From Membranipora membranacea (Eukaryota > Bryozoa > Gymnolaemata > Cheilostomatida > Membraniporidae), in the NCBI GenBank assembly GCA_914767715.1, contig OU612065.1:186001-250000 (forward strand): 64,000 nucleotides of DNA, read 5' to 3'. Of this stretch, positions 38,325 through 50,440 are shown piece after piece. The number at the start of each line of letters is the position of its first letter. Positions within the stretch are counted from its first letter, which is position 1. The notes below the pieces were generated by a model, which saw only the letters and a list, made by a program, of their open reading frames with translations, was not told the origin of the DNA and did not search any database. A program made the translations under genes and the position numbers.

Positions 38325-41300
38325 TCAGTTCATCCATGAGTAAGCAGGATAAAGGTCCTTCCACACCCCACAGCTCTCAGGGTTCCACTCATCGTTATTT
38401 GTCTGTTCATTATTAGCGCTAATATTATATACAGCAGGTGACTGCGCCCACTGCCCCTCTCCCATCTCACCGCTAACCATAAAACTATGGATCAGTTGTC
38501 TAAATCTTGACTTTGAAGCTTTAAATATGTCAGAATCCAGGTCTGAATAGTGAAATAGTTTAGCGAAGTCTGTACCATGAGTCGCCACACGAGATCCGGA
38601 CTGGTACTTATCGGCTAAATCTGCAGGTAAAGCGTCTGTCATAACATACCTGAAATCATACAACAAAACATACAACATATAACGATAAGCAGTGATAATC
38701 AACACACACACACACACAGACTTACATACAAACATCGCGTAATAAGGTGTATACTTTCTAAGCTCTGTGCTCACTCTATCCGACTATGAGAGTCTCAGAT
38801 CAGGCAGAGTGTCAGGCAGAGTGTCAGGCAGAGTGTCAGGCAGAGTGTCAGGCAGAGTGTCAGGCAGAGTGTCAGGCAGAGTGTCAGGCAGAGTGTCAGG
38901 CAGAGTGTCAGGCAGAGTGTCAGGCAGAGTGTCAGGCAGAGTGTCAGGCAGAGTGTCAGGCAGAGTGTCAGGCAGAGTGTCAGGCAGAATGTCAGGCAGA
39001 GTATCAGGCAGAGTATCAGGCAGAGTGTCAGGCAGAGTGTCAGGTAGTCTCAGGTAGTCAGTCTCAGGTAGTCTCAGGTAGTAACAAGAGGAACACAGAA
39101 TATAAAAGTATCATGTTGTACAGTCGGGTTTATGTAAGCACACAATGACTGCTCTGAGAGGACATAAACTTATCATATATAACTATTATATACCGTACCT
39201 GAATATATATCCATTATTACCCTTAGATAACTTCTCAGCCAGGAAGGTCTGGGGGCAGATAACTCTCATATCTGATACTATCTTAGCCATGTGCTTTCTT
39301 GTATTCTGCTTCTGAGGAAAAAATAACGGTGATTAATATAAAATCAGGAATACAACTTAAACAATTAATTATGTGAATGGTTTGTTGACATAGTGTGTAG
39401 AATATCCAAATATTCTTAATCCAAAATCCTAAATCATATAACATATAAATATTGAGGTCAACCAGTTACTTTTTAACTACTCTGTTATCTGTAAACTTCC
39501 TAGAAAACCTCTTTAAACAAATAAATATAAAATATTACACATGTACTGCATGTGTACAATGCTGGGACTGACCAGAGAGTGAGCGAAGGTGTAGTTAAGT
39601 GCTTCTTCGGAGTATTTAGGATCTATAGTATCAAGTTTACTCCTGATATAATCAGAATATTGAGCCCAGTTCCACTGCTCTAGATGAGGTACAACCTGGA
39701 ACATATCTGTCTCATACTCCCCATTACCTGTAATATCAATAATCTTATCATAATATCAATACCAATAATATCACCACCCGACTACCAGAGGAGAGTAAAT
39801 ATAAGCATGGTTAGAAAGCCTGCTGGGTTTGGTGGATCTAGATACTCTTTTATTAGTATCCTTCGATTTTATAGAATTCAGTCTGTCATGTCTCACTCTA
39901 GAATAGTACAGATTCCATTCTATATTAGCAAGGAAGGAGTAATGAGTTATTGTTAGTGACAAACTGTTCAGTACCGACCATTGGCAGTACAAGCCCCGAA
40001 CATCCCTTCATGATGTTTGTGTTCGACTTTTCTACATTCTCATGAATGTAGAAAAGTCGTCTCTAATTATGCCCAGGCTGGCAAACACATAGAAGGTCAA
40101 AACCAGGAGATGCTAATGTAGGATATACAGCAGTGCACTCTGTAGACAAGCTAAGAATAAGGTATAAGTACTAACCGATAAGTAATGGTATATCTATACC
40201 AGAGTTACTCTGCTCTAGGGTTATGTCAGGTGCTTGTGTGATGTATACTCCATCATTAACCATAACTCCGCCCACAAACACCTGTTTACTGGGAGGAGTC
40301 TTCAGTTCGGTAGATAACCAGCTAGGATACTGTATCCAGGGTACTCCATTAACTAAATCCTCTGATGACTTACTCAGTAAGCACGACCTCACATCAGCTA
40401 CTCCTTTACATTCTAGGTTACTGTTAACAGAATGTATCAGTAAACAGTTACTAAACAGTTACTACAGTACAACAGGAATCTAACTCATAGTAACAAAGCA
40501 AAGTAACAGATACAATATTATAACTACAGTAAGTCAGAGGTAAGTCAGAGTTAAGCGAAGTGATGAGCGAGATGAGGGTAGCTAACCGGAGTATGGTGTT
40601 AGTATTAGATGTATATGTGTCCTCCTTAGAACCATCAAACTTAGAGGAAGCACCGCTGATCCACGCTCTGTGAAAGTATGTACGTGCCTCTGTGTTAGCC
40701 ATAAGTGCTAATATACTAGTACCTCCAGATCCCAAACCTGCTACTGTTATCTGTATACAGAACAACATCTTCATTAGTCGCAGGAGACACGCTGCCACAT
40801 CATCATGTTACGGTGTCACTGACTTATAAGTAAGCCTAGTTACATTTACACATATGAGAAATCAGCTGGACGTAAAATCAGATAGCTCCCCAGTCAGTAT
40901 AACAGTGAGAGATCTGTAGACTGTAGATCTGTGGACTTTGAGCTCTGGTGTGTATAATAACTCTATGGGTCTTACTCTATACAAGAGGAAGAGGCTCCAG
41001 TGGAGGTATATAAATACCCAGCGGGTTATTTTGCACAAGAAGTCCTGAACGGCCTTAATGCGGTGATGACAGGATGGAGTCTAGCCGTGTATCCGGTCTA
41101 ACAGCACAGCAGCACGGTAGAGTTAGATACAGTTAATGGTTCATTCTCTAAGGTTATTATCCACTCCACATCACAGGAGTGAGGACCAGCAGAATGTAAC
41201 CCCCATATCATATCTACTACTCAGGCTGCCCAGTATAGACCAGCAGGTTTATATAACTAATATATACACTCACCAAATCAGGGTTACCACCAAACTGTCG

Positions 41301-44300
41301 TATGTAAGTTTTGATCCATTTTAGAGCATTAATCTGATCTGATAATCCAAAGTTACCAGCAGACAGCTGATCCTTACCAACTAAATCCTACAAAAACACG
41401 CAAGTAAGTTTTTCATATGACGGAATTGTTCTCTCTCTTAGAACTATATACAATGAGTGTAGACAACCCATGACTCTGCCAATTTGGTGTTCATATTGAG
41501 TACTCAAAAATTACTTTTTGAGCTAAACTGAAGTTTAAAAGGATCTCTATATAAAAATTTAGTGGACCTTTGTGAATTGAACAGTAATCTGTAACAATGG
41601 CTTACATATCACACTACATAGTCACCCGCTATATAGAACAGTATAAATCAAATATAAGTGTTACCTGCACAGCGAGCCAGCCGAATATACCCAGTCTGTA
41701 ATTAAAGCTCACTACTACTGAGTTAATCTCTTTAGATAGATGTGCTGAAGGTGAGAGAAGCTCATCGTGTCCAGATCCGTACTGTAAGGATCCGCCTCCG
41801 TGTATATAAACTAATACAGGTAACAGATCAGCGTCATCACTATACAAATATAATAATATCGGTAATAATCTCATATACACAGAGCTACATACAGAGTTAC
41901 AACATGGACAACAAGTCAACGACAGGCCTTCAGGAGTGTAACTCCTCACTGCACACTCTTATATTACACTCTTATATTACACTCTTATATTACACTCTTA
42001 TATTACACTCTTATATTACACTCTTATATTACACACTTATATTACACTCTTATATTACACTCTTATATTACACACTTATATTACACTCTTATATTACACT
42101 CTTATATTACACTCTTATATTACACTCTTATATTACACTCTTATATTACACTCTTATATTACACTCTTATATTACACTCTTATATTACACTCTTATATTA
42201 CACTCTTATATTACACTCTTATATTACACTCTTATATTACACTCTTATATTACACTCTTATATTACACTCTTATATTACACAGCTGCTGCATTGTTAGAC
42301 ACGCTGAGTTAGACAAGAGGGTAACAACCTGTCTGTACAGACAGACAGACGACCAGCAGATATAACTTAGCTGTCTCAGGCTTGTTATTATAAGCTATTA
42401 TTAGTGACAATGTCCGGCTCATATAGTAAGATCACAGAGTAAGGATATATATATATCCTTACTCTGTGGTAAGATACTCTATACTCTTATACCGTATATA
42501 ATAATACAGAGTTATGGTGATCGTTGGTGACACTGACAGATTTACTGCATGACTCTACATTATAATTATAACTGCTTCAGTAGTACTAACTAACATGTAT
42601 CAGTGAGTAAAACATAACCTTCATATGGTCACAGTGATCGCTCATATGGTCACAGTGATCGCTCATATGGTCACAGTGATCGCTCATATGGTCACAGTGA
42701 TCCCTCATATGGTCACAGTGATCGCTCATATGGTCACAGTGATCGCTCATATGGTCACAGTGATCGCTCATATGGTCACAGTGATCGCTCATATGGTCAC
42801 AGTGATCCCTCATATGGTCACAGTGATCCCTCATATGGTCACAGTGATCGCTCATATGGTCACAGTGATCCCTCATATGGTCACAGTGATCGCTCATATG
42901 GTCACAGTGATCGCTCATATGGTCACAGTGATCCCTCATATGGTCACAGTGATCGCTCATATGGTCACAGTGATCCCTCATATGGTCACAGTGATCGCTC
43001 ATATGGTCACACAGTGATCGCTCATATGGTCACAGTGATCCCTCATATATACTGACTAAGTATACAGACTTCATGTTACTACAGTGATATATGATATAAA
43101 TTCTAACCTCTCATATACATTAATCTATATTATGTATAATCCTTATCTAGATTGATTTAATGATGTATTATATTGATTAATTAGTTTGTACTCCCCTCCC
43201 TTCTGGTGACGTGGGGCGATGTAGAGTTCAATCGACTGCTTTATGATTCATCAGTAATTAATTACAGTAAAATATAAGTACATGGTTAGAGTTACAACAG
43301 TAGGACGGGAGGGAGGGAGGGAGGGAGGGAGGGAGGGAGGGAGGGAGGGAGGTAGGTAGGTAGGGAGGGAGGGTGTATATGGTGTATAATAATAAGTGTC
43401 TGACAGGTGATAGCCACATGACAGCCACATGACAGCCACATGACAGCCACATGACAGCCACATGACAGCCACATGAGCACATGGCTGTGTCTGTACAGTG
43501 AGTATATAAGTATAGGTATCAGTAAGAGTTTAACTTACAAAGCTGTAGAGTTAGCTGGATAATTTGGAGACCAGACATTCAGGTATAAGCAATCCTCCGA
43601 TCCCATGTACGATACATTAGTACCCAACATCGGGTTAGACTGAAAACACGCCGCTCCAAACTGTTTAGAGTTAGTTTCATTACTGCAGTCAGTGAGGTCA
43701 TTAATGGGCTGGGAATATTTCCATCTTCTGTCTCCAACAGGTGGTAGTGAATAAGGTATACCCTATACAAGATACACACAACAATTAGTAAGGTATACCC
43801 TGTACAACATCCCCATCGCATATCACAACATTAGAGAAATAAGGTCTACAGGAGAGACCAGGCTAAGTAGTCAGCTGGTGACTCAGGGCGAGAAGTAACG
43901 ACAGAAAACAAACACAATGTAGGGTGATGCGATGGTGAATGTCTACAAGGTCTCTGAGCTGCAGTGTTACTGTTAAAAGGCTAATATAATAATAACACTA
44001 ACATGATATGAGAGAGATGAGAGAGATATGTTACCTTAAACACTGCGACGCTGTTATCCAGTTCCCATGAGCCAACGACTTCACCACACTTGAGTGAATG
44101 AGCCACGGGGTCTGGATATTTAATAGTAGGAGGAGCGGTAGGTGAAGGCTTCCTCGATACAGTAACTCCCACTATTAATATTATTAGTATGACTAGTATG
44201 ACAGCTACTATACCCAACACTATCCACTTATTACTCATTATGTAGTCCAATCCAAACTTCTTCTTGCGCTGCGAGATAAAAAATAACACGTCAAACTTAG

Positions 44301-47300
44301 AGTTACCATAAAAATCAATGATATCACCTATGAGAAAGATAATAGATGTGCTGTCTCTATCTGCATAGTTATAGTCTCACATCATGGCAACAGAGTAAAG
44401 GGCGGTGTCAGATATTCAGAGTATGGACTTACCTTTACAGCAGCTGATGGTGAGATTGTGACTTACCTTTACAGCAGCTGATGGTGAGATTGTGACTTAC
44501 CTTTACAGCAGCTGATGGTGAGATTGTGACTTACCTTTGCAGCAGCTGATGGTGAGATTGTGACTTACCTTTACAGCCGCTGATGGGGTTGAAGCTGACA
44601 TTGTTGTTGTATTATAAGGACTCGGCTCTAGAAGCTTCATCTCCATATCAGTATCTATATTATGATCAGCCGACCGATCTGCTGCTGCTGCCGCCGCTGA
44701 GCTCTCTATATCCTCATCTATAGCTGAAGGTTTACTGTCAGCGTCAGCGGGCTTACTGTGTAACAGGGATGGGCTCTCCCCTCTCCTCATAGACTTCATA
44801 CGAGGAGGCTTCACAGGCTATACAACATACAAATATCACAATAAGAGACCATTTACAGCGGGCACTACAATAAAGGACCGCTATCTACCCGCACCACAGC
44901 TTACATACATGGCCATCTTGATAGATAAGCTTGTCAGCAGATTATCAGTTGAGTGTATGGTAATATTGAGCCATTAGTAATAAAAGTGTATGATACAGAC
45001 AGTGATACTGAGCTCCTGAGATGAACCCCTAGAAGTGAGGAGAGGTGAGGGTGGGGGGAGGGGGGGGGGGTAATGTGCTGGTTATGTTATACTCTTAAAC
45101 TTTCAGCTAATCAATAACACCAGCACTCCAGCGCTCATTGTGATCTACATTACAGGACTAACTAAGCTCTAGGCATATATAGGCATATACATTAGGTGAG
45201 GGAATTCAATCATCATCAGCCATTCCATTAAACACACTGATATACACATCGATATACATGAATGGCTCTGATCAAAGCTGAGATTTTGATGAGGAAATAA
45301 TTCTGCTCGAATAAATCATACTTTTGAAGTATAATATGAGTCAGATGTAGGCAGACTCTTATATTATCTATGTAGTACACACCTGTTAAATCTCAATATA
45401 CTAACTATAGAAGCCCATTCTCACTACCATATGATACCACCTCTGAAAAAACTTAAAGCTGCAGCCGTGATTGTGCAAACTTAAAAAGTTTTACATGATT
45501 TTCTTGTATTTTATAGCTACGGAGTGAGGAATGAGGAGAGGAGATATTGTAACTGGGCGATATGACATTGTGTTACTGACAAGCTGCTGATGTAGTAAGC
45601 AAGGACAGACATCATCACAGGGTGCAGGTATGGGTGGTTATTTACCTTATCAGATCCTCCCGGTGTGACCGGAGCAGATGGAGAGGCTGATACAGGTGGC
45701 TCTGTATCTCCGTTCATATTAGCGGCGCTGATATCGAGCTGTGCTGGTCTGCCTTCTGGTCTCTCGTCTGAGCTCTTCTGTTCGTCCTGTAGCTCATCAG
45801 GCTCATCCTCTGTAACAGCAGCAGAGGCGGCAGCAGACGGCTCCTCTCCTTCATCCAGAGATTTACTGTCTAAATCTGTCACCTGAAGATTAGATGGAGG
45901 TGAAGTCTCCTCATCACCATTCATCTACAGACACACAGACAGATATATGAGACAGGCTAGCGATGTAGATATGACATCAGTAGAGATCTCCTTAGGGACT
46001 AATCTCACAGCTCACACATGAAACAGTAACACAGTAAGTAAGGCTAGTATGTAAGATTATCAGCAGCTGCAGAAAGGCAGCAGCTAAAATGCATCAACAT
46101 AACGTCATATGTCAATCTAATAAACATAATGTCATGGTAATATAGTGGTCTCCCGTAATACTGTAAATAGCAGACTGCTAAAAATGTGCTCAAGTGTTAA
46201 TGTGGTAATAATCTAAAGTCACAGTGTTTATCATGCAGTAAATAGTCAGGTCTGATAAGATATGACTAGCTATGGTCTGTATATTATACAGTGGCTCACC
46301 TGTATGTTATAACTGTCACCAGTAGGGATTATATTAACCTTTACTAACCTAACTAACCTAACTAACACACACCGATAGCCGGATTATTCTACCCTAACAA
46401 TACAGTACTTGGATTAAAATGGAGTGAAACAATAATTTATTATACTTTGTTATATTCCATTTGGATAGATACAAAATATCAGTTAATAGGAAATGGTTAG
46501 GACAGTGATTATAGACTACTGGCAGGGAGTTATTCCTTGATAATGGCATCAGATGGTGGTGCTATAGCTTATAGTATTGGTATATTTCATAATAAAGTAT
46601 AGCCAACTTAGTGGATGGCGCATCTTTTACTTGGCGAACATGGATTCAGATCCCATCCTAAAGTGGTTACGGCTTAGCTGATCACTCAATCAGGAAACCA
46701 AATAACGCAGCCCCCTCTAAATGCAACTTCATTATTCATGCAGGTCAAAGAGCCGTCAATTCAGTGTCCCCAGCCACTGCCGACTCTGGCCTTGTAACTC
46801 TTTACTCATGATTAGGCTGACAGTGGTCGTAGTGTAGTACTTATGACAAACCTAGTACCACCTAAGAGCCCTTCCTACGCCACACCTCAAGTCAGGAACA
46901 GCCACAGACAGCCATACTTTGGTTATTTATTGAATGTATAGTTTTTAGTCTGTTACAGCAGCAGCTAATGGAGCCGGCGGGCTGCTGCACAGCTGATATG
47001 GGCTGAAAAATGAACACTGAATAAACTACATAAAAACTTTTGTTATCAACAAACTAAATAGGATTAACAAACTGAATAGGTAAAGGAAATAATAAAAATA
47101 CTTGTTACACATCATTTGAATAGAGGCACTGGCCCATACATGACACCCATCTCACAAGAGCTGAGGGAATAAAAGCATAGATTACTTAATGATTAATACT
47201 CAGAGCACACAGTCATCAGTATCCTGTTTCAGAATGAAAACTAGCCACTAATTCATACAGCTAATGAGTCCTGACTAGTTAGTAACCGTACTGTTGACTT

Positions 47301-49016
47301 GCCTATCACTAGTTTATTACAGCGGGAGGTAACGTGACTGCTTGGCTGAGTGTGTATGTCTGGAGGGCATACACTGTTACTACAGCCTGTAATTATACAC
47401 TACACCGTCAGCAACACAGGACTACACAGGACTACACAGGACTACACAGGACTACACAGGTACACAGGACTACACAGGTACACAGGACTACACAGGTACA
47501 CAGGACTACACAGGTACACAGGACTACACAGGTACACAGGACTACACAGGTACACAGGACTACACAGGTACACAGGACTACACAGGTACACAGGACTACA
47601 CAGGTACACAGGACTACACAGGTACACAGGACTACACAGGTACACAGGACTACACAGGTACACAGGACTACACAGGTACACAGGACTACACAGGTACACA
47701 GGAACACAGATTAGACTAAATCAGTCTAGTCATATGTGACTCAAGTGTCACCGGGACGTCGTCTATCAGAGCAAGGAGTTAAAGACACTCCTTGATCTTT
47801 AACTCCTTGATCAGAGAAGGCAGCTGATATACCCGGTGGGCTCCATGGGAGCCGTGTGCTGGAAATTAGTAGTAGTAACAGTGACCACTGGTTCTCTGCA
47901 TCCAAACTCTCTACACCCAGACTCTCTACACCGAGTCTACACCCAGACTCTCTACACCCAGACTCTCTACACCCGGACTCTCTACACCCAGACTCTCTAC
48001 ACCCAGACTCTCTACACCCAGACTCTCTACACCCAGACTCTCTACACCAAGTCTACACCCAGACTCTCTACACCCAGACTCTCTACACCCAGACTCTCTA
48101 CACCCAGACTCTCTACACCCAGACTCTCTACACCCAGACTCTCTACACCCAGACTCTCTACACCCAGACTCTCTACACCCAGACTCTCTACACCCAGACT
48201 CTCTACACCCAGACTCTCTACACCCAGACTCTCTACACCCAGACTCTCTACACCCAGACTCTCTACACCCAGACTCTCTACACCCAGACTCTCTACACCC
48301 GGACTCTCTACACCCGGACTCTCTACACCCAGACTCTCTACACCCAGACTCTCTACACCCAGACTCTCTACACCCGGACTCTCTACACCCGGACTCTCTA
48401 CACCCAGACTCTCTACACCCAGACTCTCTACACCGAGTCTACACCCTTACAGAAAATCAATTATTATCAATGGCACATTTATCTCCAGGGTAACAAACTA
48501 ACTAGGAACTAACCAGTGGTAATGGGATACAGCTTCCACACAGTAGAGCTACATATACATATACAGCTAGATATCAGGACTATCCTAGAGCACCTTTCTA
48601 GGTCACCACTCCTCATTTGTTAACTCTTCAGAAACAATCACTCTAACCAATCACTCTAACCAATCACTCTAACCAATCACTCTAACCAATCACTCTAACC
48701 AATCACTCTAACCAATCACTCTAACCAATCACTCTAACCAATCACTCTAACCACTCAGATTTATAAAATTTACTCTGTTACTTAAATCTTTAAATAACAT
48801 GCTTTCTTGTGGGTTTTTATATTTGGGAACCTTGCTTTTCATCACTGAAAAACGACTGATTACATTCCTAAATGTTCCGCTCAGATTCAGATATCGATCA
48901 TACAAGGTCAGATCACGAACCTGATCGATTGGTTTGTAATTCTCTTCAGATGGCGTAACAGCTGGTGAATCTCCTGCTTCTGCTAACATTGGTAACTTCT
49001 CATCTGTCTCGGCCAT
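38325..49016 (-). CDS. Type II membrane protein with inactive cholinesterase-like ectodomain (neurotactin-like adhesion protein)
   Basis: Probable cell-surface adhesion protein. Exons in phase: 49016-48921 (tentative), 45924-45646, 44817-44569, 44268-44035, 43762-43539, 41839-41665, 41387-41274, 40750-40587, 40420-40176, 39727-39573, 39311-39199, 38649-38325; 790 aa, or 758 aa if translation starts at 45924. The acidic Ala/Ser-rich cytoplasmic N-terminus ends in RKKKFGLDY; a membrane span follows (WIVLGIVAVILVILIILIVG, about 223-242); then the carboxylesterase fold: FKGIPYSLPPVGDRRW, EDCLYLNVW, VYIHGGGSLQYGSG, VSFNYRLGIFG, GNFGLSDQINALKWI, PLLIGNGEYETDMF, VATHGTDFAKLF. The nucleophile elbow, normally GESAGG, reads GLGSGG: the catalytic serine position is glycine (about residue 464), so no hydrolase activity is expected. 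Neurotactin, gliotactin and neuroligins are likewise inactive; this topology is neurotactin's. The tentative first exon uses a weak donor (CAG|GTTCGT). Confidence 0.85.
38800..39042. repeat. 12-bp minisatellite GTGTCAGGCAGA
   Basis: About 20 copies with minor variants (GAATGTCAGG, GTATCAGG), in the intron before the last exon of the esterase-like gene. Confidence 0.95.
40024..40059. repeat. Perfect 16-bp hairpin
   Basis: CGACTTTTCTACATTC and GAATGTAGAAAAGTCG around a TCAT loop, in an intron of the esterase-like gene. Confidence 0.85.
41955..42282. repeat. 12-bp minisatellite CTCTTATATTACA
   Basis: About 27 copies of ACTCTTATATTAC-type units (a few ACACTTATATTAC) in the large intron between exons 43762-43539 and 41839-41665. 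Confidence 0.95.
42431..42470. repeat. Hairpin ATCACAGAGTAAGGATAT
   Basis: Arms ATCACAGAGTAAGGATAT and ATATCCTTACTCTGTGGT; 18-bp stem with one wobble. Confidence 0.8.
42625..43045. repeat. 21-bp minisatellite containing GGTCACAGTGATC
   Basis: About 20 copies of CATATGGTCACAGTGATCSC plus one base. The unit alternates between CGCT and CCCT variants. Each copy contains an imperfect inverted repeat, GGTCA-CAG-TGATC. In an intron of the esterase-like gene. Confidence 0.95.
43306..43370. repeat. (GGGA)n microsatellite
   Basis: Run of GGGA with a few TAGG units. Confidence 0.95.
43408..43475. repeat. 11-bp tandem repeat AGCCACATGAC
   Basis: Six copies close downstream of the donor of exon 43762-43539. 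Confidence 0.9.
43751..43807. repeat. Duplicated 3' splice site region
   Basis: TAAGGTATACCCTATACAAG, the acceptor and first bases of exon 43762-43539, is repeated upstream as TAAGGTATACCCTGTACAAC at 43789-43808. Confidence 0.65.
44428..44568. repeat. 34-bp tandem repeat carrying five 5' splice sites
   Basis: CTTAC occurs at 44428, 44462, 44496, 44530 and 44564, exactly 34 bp apart. The last is the donor of exon 44817-44569 (GCTGTAAAG|GTAAGTCA). Each unit carries about 17 bp of exon end (CATCAGCTGCTGTAAAG) and 17 bp of intron start. Use of a downstream copy would add 34 nt and shift the reading frame. Confidence 0.93.
45925..47409 (-). other. Intron or upstream region, no gene recognised
   Basis: Between exon 45924-45646 and the tentative first exon. 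A tRNA-like stretch is possible at about 46598-46665 (GGATTCAGATCCC resembles box B) but is weak. Nothing else is supported. Confidence 0.4.
47417..47701. repeat. 18-bp minisatellite ACTACACAGGTACACAGG
   Basis: About 14 copies, preceded by four shorter ACTACACAGG units. Confidence 0.95.
47905..48450. repeat. 15-bp minisatellite CTCTACACCCAGACT
   Basis: About 35 copies, some with CCCGG. Irregular ends CACCGAGTCTAC occur at 47930 and 48430. Confidence 0.95.
48642..48757. repeat. 13-bp minisatellite AACCAATCACTCT
   Basis: About nine copies. If the 49016 reading frame is not spliced at 48921, its stop codon falls in the first unit of this array. Confidence 0.95.
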
Positions 49017-49548
49017 GGCTTACTCACAGCTGATACCTCAGACCTGCAAAGTCCAAAATACCAGTCAAAACAAGTCATGTTAGGGGTATATAGTCAGTCT
49101 AAGTACTCAATCAGAGAAAGTTATCCCTTCTAGATTACAGTGTTGTTCTCAAGCCACGGCCTTGCCCGCCTGAAGTCGGGCTACTCTTTATATCAAAGAG
49201 GGTTCTTATTACTCCAAAGGGTGTGCCAGTACCAAATCAGGAATTACCCCCGGCAACTGATAACAAACTTTTAGCTTTGCAACATTAGACCAGGAGGTCT
49301 AAAGAGCACTGTCAGAAATGCCTTTTAAAAATATACGCTAAATTATTACTCTTGTCACTTCAAAGTTACTGATTAGAGAAATAACCATCTATTAGTAACA
49401 GATGGTGAAAAACCCGATCTTCTCGATGGCAGGTGCTGAGACCACCTATAATCCAGGAGCTGAGCGATTACCTAAACAATTTAATGTAAACAACAATAAT
49501 GTTCTCTTTTCTTGGTGAGTCCATTATGTACTTATATACAGAGTGGTA

Positions 49549-49581
49549 TCAGAGACTATAGATATATCTATAGTCTCTGGT
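49549..49581. repeat. Short hairpin related to 1151-1187
   Basis: AGAGACTATAGAT and ATCTATAGTCTCT arms; same core as the palindrome in the channel gene. Confidence 0.65.
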
Positions 49582-50351
49582 GGTATCGGTAAAGCTCTGC
49601 ATCAGTACAGTCGAGTAAAGGTACACCGTGATATCGGTTTCGGTTGGTATAGGTACAGATATGTATCGGTTTCAGTTCACTGTGCTGGAAATTCTACTTC
49701 AACAGCTGTTTAGGTAATCAATGACACACACAATTTACAATCACACATTGGCTTGAGTTACAGGTTATACCTCTTAATCAAAATCTGCCCAATTACAAAT
49801 AGGAAGTTTTGCGCTGTTCTACGGAGGGCAATAAAGAGCAAACGACCTAGTTGAAAGACATTCTTTGTGATTAAATGACCCCGCAGTTTGTCTTCATATT
49901 CACTCCAAGATAAGTATGGGTGAGACTGAGAGTCCCACTGCGAATCACATGGCTATGGTCAAACACAATCATTTGACATTGATAGGATAGGAGGGCATTA
50001 CTAACAGACTATATATCCGAAACTATGTGGGGCTGTGTATCGAGCCCAGTGGTAGACTGAAAGAGACAGAATGTTCTGTTGATGTTTTGACTCAGAGGGT
50101 TAGTTTGGCTTTTGAAGCTAAAAAGCTGCTTGGGAAACAAGTTTGGTGTTATTTTTACTTACATCCCTGATCTCACCGACCAGAGAGCTATTAGCTTGTG
50201 TGTATGTGTGTGTGGCAACCAGGATGACTATTCCGTTTTGTACCGAGTGATGCCCGCTCCAGATTCTGATGATTTCGAGCATGTGCCAGTCCCCCTCCAT
50301 TAATTGTTCCATGTCAGCTAGGGTGAATTGCCCGCGACAGCATTATCAGGT

Positions 50352-50440
50352 AGTACTAGACAAACAGTGCACCCGGTGGGGCACAAACCCAGGACCATTT
50401 GATCCCAAGGCACACGCCTCTAGCACTGAGCTATCCCTGA
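50352..50440 (-). repeat. tRNA-derived sequence
   Basis: On the minus strand a box A-like TAGCTCAGTGCTAGAG is followed by a degenerate box B, GGGTTTGTGCC. The spacing fits a tRNA, but the stems are decayed. Confidence 0.45.

Noticed and set aside
42586-43017. HCDHMSD- and MVTVIAH-type repeat proteins
   Set aside because: Both strands are open because the minisatellite unit is 21 bp; it lies inside an intron of a well-supported gene.
47334-48512. Repeat-rich frames in the 18-bp and 15-bp arrays
   Set aside because: They are open on more than one frame and strand, and have no splice context or non-repeat coding flank.
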